Part shown: positions 26,422 through 32,719 of the stretch, piece by piece
Numbering within the stretch: the stretch's first letter is position 1
Layout of the letters: each line of letters begins with the position of its first letter
DNA from: Elusimicrobia bacterium RIFOXYA12_FULL_51_18
Lineage (GTDB): Bacteria; Elusimicrobiota; Elusimicrobia; Elusimicrobiales; UBA9959
Direction of reading: 5' to 3'
NCBI GenBank assembly: GCA_001800245.1
Contig: MGVA01000052.1
Span: 1 to 32,719 of the forward strand
DNA length: 32,719 nt
Made by a program: the position numbers and the translations under genes
Notes under the pieces: generated by a model
The model's database searches: none
Told to the model about the DNA's origin: nothing
The model's input: only the letters and a program-made list of their open reading frames with translations

Positions 26422-27660
26422 TTATTTCTGTTCGCCTAGCAGCAGGGCGGAGATGGCGAAGATCTTCGCGTCGCCCATCAGGTTGTCCAGTATGCAGTAT
26501 TCGTTGGGCTGGTGCGCGCTTTCATTAAGGCGCGAGTAGACCACGGCCGGGAGGTTGAGGCGCCTAAAGCAGGCCGCCACCGTGCCGCCGCCTATACCCT
26601 GGACCTTGGGCTCCACTTTGTAAATTTCCCTTATGGCTTTTTCCAGCGCCTTGACTATGGGGGCGTTGGGGTCGGTGGGGGGCGCGGCCTGGGCTTCCTG
26701 CTGGGGCTCGAAAACTATATTCACGTTGTATTCCTTCTGCGTCTCGTCGGCTAGGCGGCGCATTTCCGCCTTCACCTCGGTGAGCTGGTACTCCGGCATG
26801 ACGCGGCAGTCCATGTAGAAGACGTCTTCGCCCGGCAGGGTGTTGACGTTGGGGACGTTCGCCTCTTTCTTGGTCGGTTCGAACGTGCTTATCGGGGGTT
26901 CGTACAGGGCGTCCTTGTGGGGGAATTTTTTGTAAAGAGAATTAAATTTTACCACCAGCGCGCTGGCGGCCCTGAAGGCGTTGACTCCCAGCGCCGGCCG
27001 GGAAGCGTGGCATTGCTTGCCGTGCGTGGTGACTTTCAGCCACAGTATGGATTTTTCCGCCACTTCGATAGCGGAGCCGTCCTCCGTGCCGGAATCCGGC
27101 ACGAAAAACATATCTTCCTTGCCGAAGAGGCCGGGGTGTTTCTCCACCATGTAGTCCGCGCCGAACCCGGAGCCCGTTTCTTCATCCGCGCAGAACAAAA
27201 GCGCGATATCGAACTCCGGCCTGAAATTCAGTTCCATCATGGCTTTTACAACGAGGAGGCTTGAAACCGTCGCCTGCTGGTTGTCTTCTACGCCGCGGCC
27301 TATGAGGTTTCTGCCTTCTATTTTCAGTTTGTAAGGGTCGGATTTCCACAGCTTGAGTTCGCCTGGAGGGACTATGTCCAGGTGGGACATCAGCCACAGG
27401 GTCTTGTCAGATTTCTTGCCCCTGTAGCGGGCGATGAGGTTCGGGCGTATGCCGTTCTTGGCTTCTTTTTGGGGGGCGTTAACCCATTCGATGGAATCAA
27501 ATTTCAATTTTTTCAGCTCTTTCTCCAGGTAGATGGCCTTGTCGTATTCGCCTTCGCCTCCGCTTAAGGGGGAGATGGCAGGGATGGCCGTGAGGCCTCT
27601 CTGCAGTTCTATGGCGTAAGCCTCGTAGCCGTCTATCTTCTTCAGGATCTTTTCTTTCAT
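26422..27660 (-). CDS. M20-family metallopeptidase (dipeptidase/deacylase type)
   Basis: The 412-residue cytoplasmic enzyme has the full M20 co-catalytic zinc site: H93 and D95 (LMSHLDIVPPG), D126 (GRGVEDNQQA), the general-base E160 with E161 (CADEETGSGFG), D189 (VPDSG) and a C-terminal histidine (NESAHQPNEY). The dimerisation lid domain (~200-310) includes HASRP. ArgE/DapE/CPG2-like enzymes cleave N-acyl or dipeptide bonds; the sequence does not fix the substrate, though the length and LSGGEGEYDKA fit dipeptidase-type members. Start 27660 has GGTGGAG about seven bases upstream. The longer frame from 27750 would translate through a palindromic repeat and is rejected. Confidence 0.88.
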   Translation of the reverse strand: MKEKILKKIDGYEAYAIELQRGLTAIPAISPLSGGEGEYDKAIYLEKELKKLKFDSIEWVNAPQKEAKNGIRPNLIARYRGKKSDKTLWLMSHLDIVPPGELKLWKSDPYKLKIEGRNLIGRGVEDNQQATVSSLLVVKAMMELNFRPEFDIALLFCADEETGSGFGADYMVEKHPGLFGKEDMFFVPDSGTEDGSAIEVAEKSILWLKVTTHGKQCHASRPALGVNAFRAASALVVKFNSLYKKFPHKDALYEPPISTFEPTKKEANVPNVNTLPGEDVFYMDCRVMPEYQLTEVKAEMRRLADETQKEYNVNIVFEPQQEAQAAPPTDPNAPIVKALEKAIREIYKVEPKVQGIGGGTVAACFRRLNLPAVVYSRLNESAHQPNEYCILDNLMGDAKIFAISALLLGEQK

Positions 27661-27701
27661 TTTGATTCTCCACCTCGTTATTTTAAAAGCTAGAAGGAGG
27701 C

Positions 27702-27748
27702 TGCCGGCGGGTATAGGGGTGAAGGACCCTGAACTGGCAGCTGCCGGC
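27702..27748. repeat. REP-like palindromic repeat, copy B
   Basis: The 47-bp unit shares the GCCGGCGGGTATA start, the GACCCTGAACTGGCAG middle and a GCCGGC end with copy A at 13173-13233. Its ends TGCCGGC and GCCGGCA are complementary. It lies between two minus-strand genes and is about 14 bp shorter than copy A because of an internal difference. Confidence 0.6.
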
Positions 27749-27760
27749 AATTACCTTGTG

Positions 27761-28327
27761 CTACTTATAGGCCAGTATGGCGGTCAGCAGCTCTCGCGGC
27801 TCCGCGCTTATCAACAATCTCTCTGAATCCTCTTTCCTGACAAAGCCCTCGTCCGCGGCGTTCTTCACAAGTTTCAGCAGGGGGTCGTAGTAGCCTTTGA
27901 TGTTCAGCAGGCCGCAGGGTTTGTTATGGAAGCCCAGCTGGGCCCAGCAAAGCGCCTCGAAAAGTTCGTCAAATGTTCCAATACCGCCGGGTAGGGCGAT
28001 GAAGGCGTCAGAGAGCCGGTGCATCTTGGCTTTGCGGCTGTGCATGTCCCCGGTAACGATCATCTCTGTGAGGCCTTTATGTTCCAATTCTATCCCTGTC
28101 AGGTCGGTGGGGATCACGCCTATCACTTTGCCGCCGGCTTTCAGCGCTCCGTCGGCTACAGCGCCCATAAGGCCGGTACGGCCGCCGCCGTATACCAGAG
28201 TGATCCCGTTTTCAGCCAACAACCGTCCGAGCCCGGCCGCCGCAGAGGCGTACTCCTGCCGCCGCCCGGCTCCCGACCCCGCAAAAACGCAGATATTTCT
28301 CATGCGTGCTTGGGCAGGCACAGCCAT
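27761..28327 (-). CDS. LOG-family protein (nucleoside 5'-monophosphate phosphoribohydrolase)
   Basis: Members of this Rossmann-fold family cleave nucleoside (cytokinin-type) 5'-monophosphates to base and ribose phosphate. The 188-residue product (180 from the second Met) carries YGGGRTGLMGAVADGA and the family signature PGGIGTFDELFEAL (with the catalytic Glu), and the two expected Arg/Glu contacts around MHSRKAKM. Typical family members start MKNICVF, so the internal Met at 28303 (MRNICVFAG) is a serious alternative. The upstream start at 28327 lies 3 bases after the stop of the preceding gene. Neither has a ribosome site, so translational coupling is likely. Confidence 0.9.
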   Translation of the reverse strand: MAVPAQARMRNICVFAGSGAGRRQEYASAAAGLGRLLAENGITLVYGGGRTGLMGAVADGALKAGGKVIGVIPTDLTGIELEHKGLTEMIVTGDMHSRKAKMHRLSDAFIALPGGIGTFDELFEALCWAQLGFHNKPCGLLNIKGYYDPLLKLVKNAADEGFVRKEDSERLLISAEPRELLTAILAYK

Positions 28328-28330
28328 AGG

Positions 28331-29473
28331 CTAGGCATTCAGATTGTCAGTGCTTTCCTTGTAGAAGATGTTCTTTTTTTCCATCGCTCGAAGCATGAAT
28401 TCGCAGGCCTTTTTATCCTGGCCGATATATTCGGGAGGGCAGATGCCCTTGCGCTTGAACGCCCCCTGGGCCAGCATACGGACCGCGGCCGTGCAGGCAT
28501 AACCGGTTGTCCGGGCCATTGAAGTGATTTTGGTGGTTTTATCGTAGCGGTCGTAGAGATCATAAGTGTAGCGTACGCGCTTTTTATTTTTTATTCCCTC
28601 TACTATAACGCGCATTATGGTGAAATCCTCTTCGCCTTCCTTCAATTTCCACATGGGGAACATCAGTTTAGCGGTGACGTCCAGCGGCCTGACGGAGACG
28701 TCGCCGACCTTGATGGGCGTCTTGCTGAAGAGCCCGGTCTCCCGCAGCACTCTCATTTTATCTATGTGTCCGGGGAACCGCATGGTCTTTTCCTTCATGT
28801 TGGCCATTTTCATAGTGTCGGCAAGGGTGCGCAGGCCGTCCGTGTTAAATGCCTCCAGGGTACCGACTTCCGGGAAGTTTAGGAATTCCGGATCGGAAAG
28901 CGCGGGCCGCGTGACCAGTACGCCGTTCTCTATATAGCGGGCGGGACGGGTGTATTCCTCTATCACATCGACCGCGGAAAAAACTATCTTGTATTCATAA
29001 GGCCAGGTCCTGACCTTGGGCAGGCCGCCAACGTAACAGAGGGCCGTATCCGCTTTGTCGAGCTTCGCCGCGGCATACGCCGTCAGCATATTGCTGCAGC
29101 CCGGCGCTACGCCGCAGTCCATAATGGCGGTCACGCCGTTTTTCAGCGCGAGCTTGTCCAGCAGGAAAGGGTCTTCGGGGAAGAAAGAGATATCCACGAT
29201 GTTCTTCTTCGCGTTTATCACCGTTTTCATCGTTTCGAAACCCATGAAGCCGGGGAGCGCCCCTACGACCAGGTCGGCATCCCCGATAAGCTTTGTTATA
29301 TTGGCGGCTTTTGAAAGGTCCATCGGGACCGTCCGCAGGCGCGCGGCGCTTTCAAGACGCTTTAACGCTTCGGCGGAGGCGTCTGAAACCGTGACCTCAA
29401 AATCTTTTTCGCTTGCCAGGTCCTTTGCTATCGCCGATCCTACTAAACCCGCGCCTAAAATAGTTATTTTCAT
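28331..29473 (-). CDS. Saccharopine dehydrogenase-family oxidoreductase (lysine dehydrogenase-like)
   Basis: The 380-residue protein opens with a clear NAD(P)-binding fold, ITILGAGLVGSAIAKDLA (GxGxxG at residues 7-12), and has a saccharopine-dehydrogenase C-terminal domain: DCGVAPGCSNMLTAYAA (~residue 122), GGLPKVRTWPYEYKIVFS, and a C-terminal YACTAAVRMLA helix. This pattern resembles L-lysine 6-dehydrogenases and related short saccharopine-type enzymes more than the long bifunctional forms. The substrate cannot be fixed from sequence. GAGGAGG six bases before the ATG is an excellent ribosome site. It is the first gene of a minus-strand cluster and is followed after 3 bases by the LOG gene, so the two are likely co-expressed. 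Confidence 0.85.
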   Translation of the reverse strand: MKITILGAGLVGSAIAKDLASEKDFEVTVSDASAEALKRLESAARLRTVPMDLSKAANITKLIGDADLVVGALPGFMGFETMKTVINAKKNIVDISFFPEDPFLLDKLALKNGVTAIMDCGVAPGCSNMLTAYAAAKLDKADTALCYVGGLPKVRTWPYEYKIVFSAVDVIEEYTRPARYIENGVLVTRPALSDPEFLNFPEVGTLEAFNTDGLRTLADTMKMANMKEKTMRFPGHIDKMRVLRETGLFSKTPIKVGDVSVRPLDVTAKLMFPMWKLKEGEEDFTIMRVIVEGIKNKKRVRYTYDLYDRYDKTTKITSMARTTGYACTAAVRMLAQGAFKRKGICPPEYIGQDKKACEFMLRAMEKKNIFYKESTDNLNA

Positions 29474-29615
29474 AAATGCCTCCTCAAGAACATTGTAGTA
29501 TTATTTCATTTTAACATTTCTTCGCCGTTTTATTCACGTTTCGCGTCGGGGGCGGATTTAAGCCCGGTAAAGAACCGCGGCGGTTTTAATGGGGAGCCGG
29601 ACAGCGTGGAAAAGG

Positions 29616-29655
29616 TATAATCAGGTATGGCAGTCCGCTGAAAACTCCTTTTCAG
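29616..29655 (+). promoter_or_regulatory. -10 box and leader hairpin before the small membrane protein gene
   Basis: GGTATAAT places a -10 at 29616-29621 with no clear -35. A perfect 7-bp hairpin (29638-29644 with 29649-29655, loop CTCC) follows. GCTGAAAA at 29637 could alternatively pair with TTTTCAGC ending at 29692, just before the ribosome site, so two exclusive folds are possible. Confidence 0.4.
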
Positions 29656-29710
29656 GGTCTTTTGGCATACCTCCAAGTAGGGGCTTTTCAGCAGATTGTC
29701 AGGAGGCATG

Positions 29711-30127
29711 ATGGAAGACAAGAAAAATATCTTTATCGGGATTGTTGTGGCTTTGATGCTGGCCGGCGCCTGGCTTTATAATCTGTATCCGGCCTTCAAG
29801 GCGAACAGGGAGCTGCTGAAGCAGGTGGAACCGATGCTGAAGGAAGCAGAAAAGTTGGACCTGGATTATGATAAAGTCCTGTCCGGCAAAGATAAATATA
29901 TCGGCAAGTATGTCCTATGGTGCGTTCAGAGCAAGTCGAAAGATGAAGTCTTTTACAAGGGCGATATGAACTTGCGCCTGACTATTTCGAACTATTGGTC
30001 TATGCCGAAATTTTTAGGCAGTAAACATGCGGGTTGCATAGATATGCTTCTGAATATAGAAGATGTGCGCAAGACCCGCTCGGGGCTTGGGATTATTTCG
30101 GCCGAGTTCGTGTATAGCCGGGGATAG
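29711..30127 (+). CDS. Small membrane-anchored protein of unknown function
   Basis: I do not recognise this 138-residue protein. One N-terminal hydrophobic segment (NIFIGIVVALMLAGAWLYNL, ~residues 6-25) serves as a membrane anchor or uncleaved signal. The remainder is soluble, about 110 residues, with two cysteines (one in VLWCVQSKS, one in HAGCIDML) and a beta-rich pattern. AGGAGG lies four bases before ATG 29711; ATG 29708 and a TTG at 29696 are in frame but badly spaced. It is 47 bases upstream of the PLD-fold gene, so the two may be expressed together at the cell envelope. Confidence 0.78.
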   Translation: MEDKKNIFIGIVVALMLAGAWLYNLYPAFKANRELLKQVEPMLKEAEKLDLDYDKVLSGKDKYIGKYVLWCVQSKSKDEVFYKGDMNLRLTISNYWSMPKFLGSKHAGCIDMLLNIEDVRKTRSGLGIISAEFVYSRG

Positions 30128-30174
30128 GTGGTGGAGAAAGCGGTATCCGGATAAATAGCGCTATGTGAGGAAAA

Positions 30175-31428
30175 ATGAAAAAAAATCTATTGGTTATTCT
30201 GCTGCTGTGCGCGGAGCCGGTTTTGAAGGCCGCGGAGATAGAATTCGCCGAAAGCGTTCCGGAAGAAACCGTTTATGGTTCGACTCTCACCGCGCGCCCG
30301 GACCAGATGTGGCTCGAGATGATAAATGGGGCGGTTAAAACCCTTGAGTTTGAAGAGTTTTACATCGCCGACAAGCCCGGCGAGGTCTTGGAGCCGGTTC
30401 TGACGGCGGTCAGGGCCGCGGCCGCCCGCGGAGTGAAGGTGAGATTTATAGTGGAAAAGGCGATGATGGGGGAAACTTCGAAAGTTCTGCCCGGCCTTAC
30501 CGCGGAGAACAACATAGAAGCGCGAGTGATAGAGTTTAAAAAAATCGCGGGCGGAATACAGCATTCTAAGTTTTTCGTGGCGGATGGACGCGAAGTTTAT
30601 GTGGGCAGCCAGAATTTCGACTGGCGTTCTCTTAGCCAGATACATGAGGTCGGAGCGCGTGTGAGAAGTGAGCGTGCGGCGTTGGATTTTGGCCGGATCT
30701 TTGAAGCGGATTGGGCGCTGGCCGGCGGCGCCGACACGAAGACGGCGTTCGAAAAGGCGGACAAGCTTACGGCAGCTTCGTTTGAGGGAGCTGCAGCCCC
30801 CGCAACGGCCAAACCGCTTAATGCCGCGAATCCGGAAGCTGTTCTGGTGCGCGGCGCCGCGGCGAGTTATCATTTGGCATTCAGTCCTTCCGGCTTTATC
30901 CCGTCCGGGTTTGACGGGGAGTTGAGTGTCATGCTCCGTATGATTAAAAATGCTAAAAAGAGTATTCACGCGCAGGTTATGACCTATTCCCTGTTCCCAT
31001 ACGGCAAAAAAACCCGCTGGGATGAGCTGGATAAAGCCCTGCGGGCCGCAGGTAAAAGAGGCGTGAAAGTAGAGCTGATCTTCTCGGACTGGGCTATGGG
31101 CGGAAAAGACGAGAAGGATATAAAGGCCCTCTCCCAGGCCAAGAATGTGAGCGTGAAGATCGCCTCATTCCCTCAGAACAGCAAGGGCTTTATTCCTTTC
31201 TCGCGGGTGGATCACAGCAAGTACCTGGTATTTGACGGAAATAAGGGGCTGCTGAGCACCTCCAACTGGGCTCCCGACTACTTTTTGAATACCCGCGGCG
31301 CGGCGCTGATCGTAGAGGGGGAGGCCGGGGTCGCCCCATTGGAGGACATTTTTGAGCGTTCGTGGACCGGTCCCTATGTCGCTCCCGTGGATCCGGGTAA
31401 GGATTATAAGCCTGTGAAAAAGAATTGA
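30175..31428 (+). CDS. Secreted phospholipase D-fold protein with two HKD motifs
   Basis: The 417-residue protein has a signal peptide (cleavage near LKA, ~residue 19) and two PLD domains. The first HKD motif is QHSKFFVADG (H130, K132, D137) followed by VGSQNFDW; the second is DHSKYLVFDG (H347, K349, D354) followed by STSNWAPDYF. Both catalytic motifs are intact. The pair is of the PLD3/PLD4-like or bacterial phosphodiesterase type rather than the cardiolipin synthase type, because N-terminal TM helices are absent. It could act on phospholipids or nucleic acids in the periplasm or outside. GAGGA a few bases before the ATG is a good ribosome site. The Ala-rich linker around 205-235 separates the two domains. 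Confidence 0.9.
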   Translation: MKKNLLVILLLCAEPVLKAAEIEFAESVPEETVYGSTLTARPDQMWLEMINGAVKTLEFEEFYIADKPGEVLEPVLTAVRAAAARGVKVRFIVEKAMMGETSKVLPGLTAENNIEARVIEFKKIAGGIQHSKFFVADGREVYVGSQNFDWRSLSQIHEVGARVRSERAALDFGRIFEADWALAGGADTKTAFEKADKLTAASFEGAAAPATAKPLNAANPEAVLVRGAAASYHLAFSPSGFIPSGFDGELSVMLRMIKNAKKSIHAQVMTYSLFPYGKKTRWDELDKALRAAGKRGVKVELIFSDWAMGGKDEKDIKALSQAKNVSVKIASFPQNSKGFIPFSRVDHSKYLVFDGNKGLLSTSNWAPDYFLNTRGAALIVEGEAGVAPLEDIFERSWTGPYVAPVDPGKDYKPVKKN

Positions 31429-31960
31429 CCGGTAGAAAAGCCGCACAACGGAAAGGTTAGCCGTGGTAAAGGGTGTGGCTTAGTATCGTTCTGATTTATT
31501 AGGATGCAATTTTAAAATATTAATGTAACTATATTATATAAATATATTGTACAATTTAACCGTTGTGTCGTATTAAAAAGCCAAATTGAATTGCCACCAA
31601 CAGGGACATTATTTATGCGAGGCTCAGTATTTCCCAGGCTCTTCGGTGTACAGTGGGCAGCCGGCCGATTGTAAGCACAGAGTTAAAGCATAAAATGTTC
31701 CGGGCCAATTTTCGCGCGCAAAGAACATGCATAACGCGGGGGTGCTGGGTAGATTAAAGAAATTTGCTATACTAATTCTGTTGCCGGGAAAAGTCCGGCG
31801 GGACTTATAAAAAGTAAACATAGCGCCGCTCTCTAAACGAATAAGAAACAAGATAATTCAAGCATGTTGCGGTCACATATCTGGCGCGTTCGCATCAAGC
31901 GGCCAACCGGACATTTTTGAAAGTCAACATTTTAAATATCCTATTCTCCGACGAGAAAAT
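31429..31960. other. AT-rich non-coding region upstream of the rRNA promoter
   Basis: About 530 bases with no supported gene. An extended -10, TGCTATACT (31766-31773 region), may be a second, upstream promoter; it is followed by the short hairpin GCCGG...CCGGC at ~31783-31799. No terminator for the PLD gene is evident. Confidence 0.4.
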
Positions 31961-31965
31961 AATAG

Positions 31966-31995
31966 TTGACAAGTTTCAAAAGATTTTGATACTAT
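31966..31995 (+). promoter_or_regulatory. rrs: Promoter of the rRNA operon
   Basis: A consensus -35 TTGACA (31966-31971) is followed after 18 bp by an extended -10, TGATACTAT (-10 at 31990-31995). Transcription would start near 32002, about 350 nt upstream of 16S. Confidence 0.7.
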
Positions 31996-32001
31996 AGTCT
32001 T

Positions 32002-32349
32002 ATAGCCGCGAATAAAAGCCGCGGCAAGCCAAATGACCCGTACCTGTTAGCGCTAAGAAAAACAGGAAAGGGTTTGTTCTCTAAAAAAATTATGTATGAA
32101 TGGGCACCCTGAATATAAGGGGCAAAGCCGGGAGTCGAACGAAAAGTAAGGGGTTCGAAAGTTCTCCAAACTCCAAGTCCGGTTCTCCAAGTTTTGTTCT
32201 TTAATGGATGATTAATCATTAAAAATCCAATTGGGTGTGATAACTTTGCAAGTAAGTAATTAACACGCAAACGATAAGAAGAGCTAATTAGAACTTCTCC
32301 GTAAATGCTAATAGTTAATAGCGATGTTTGCTATGAGCTGTTACGGATT
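32002..32349 (+). promoter_or_regulatory. rRNA leader with boxA-like elements
   Basis: TTGTTCTTTAA at 32194-32204 resembles the antitermination boxA; TTGTTCTCTAA near 32073 is a second similar site. A hairpin GCCGCG...CGCGGC lies at ~32006-32026. CCGTAA near 32300 and TTACGG near 32341 could pair in the processing stem that flanks 16S. No tRNA is seen. Confidence 0.6.

Positions 32350-32719
<370 letters not shown>

Noticed and set aside
26192-26528. Short plus-strand frames between the M16 and M20 genes
   Set aside because: They overlap each other in different frames, lack domains and partly run into the M20 gene on the other strand.

Overview
The window is 32.7 kb of bacterial chromosome, moderately GC-rich, densely coded on both strands, and it runs into the first ~370 bases of a 16S rRNA gene at the right edge. 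The content suggests a Gram-negative-type (diderm) bacterium: a PorV-family outer-membrane protein, a multi-FN3 surface protein with a type IX secretion-like C-terminal domain, and periplasmic M16 peptidases. That gene set together with a pyruvoyl-dependent arginine decarboxylase makes a member of Elusimicrobiota or a related FCB-like lineage my best guess. This is inference; a 16S comparison would settle it. No prophage, insertion sequence with transposase, CRISPR array or tRNA was found.

Left to right. (1) 1-3140: half of a dispersed repeat at the very edge, a small XRE-type regulator (-), RNase R (+), then a 269-bp MITE-like element with 29-bp terminal inverted repeats bounded by TA. (2) 3300-7970: a promoter, a ~270-nt highly structured leader, and a two-gene translationally coupled operon encoding an FN3 surface protein with a sorting domain and a PorV-family protein. 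(3) 8040-13090 (+): recA, a XerC/D recombinase, an unknown two-TM protein, and an unusual 3-hydroxyacyl-CoA dehydrogenase homologue. (4) 13250-14730 (-): pyruvoyl arginine decarboxylase followed by an agmatinase, i.e. arginine to agmatine to putrescine, with an intrinsic terminator between them. (5) 14820-20960 (-): two adjacent ~1000-residue coiled-coil proteins that share short motifs at both ends. (6) 21140-22900: rpmB (-) with a terminator, then an MBL-fold hydrolase and a YjbQ-family protein (+) separated by a hairpin-rich spacer. (7) 23060-29470 (-): saccharopine-dehydrogenase-like protein, LOG-family protein, M20 peptidase, and an active/inactive pair of M16 peptidases, closed by a long-stem terminator. 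(8) 29600-31430 (+): a small membrane-anchored unknown protein and a secreted phospholipase-D-fold protein. (9) 31430-32719: a long non-coding rRNA leader with a strong promoter and boxA-like elements, then 16S.

The points most worth following are the structured leader before the FN3/PorV operon, the paired coiled-coil genes with matching ends, the MITE-like element and its internal repeat unit, and several genes whose -10 box sits only 6-9 nt from the start codon, which suggests leaderless mRNAs.
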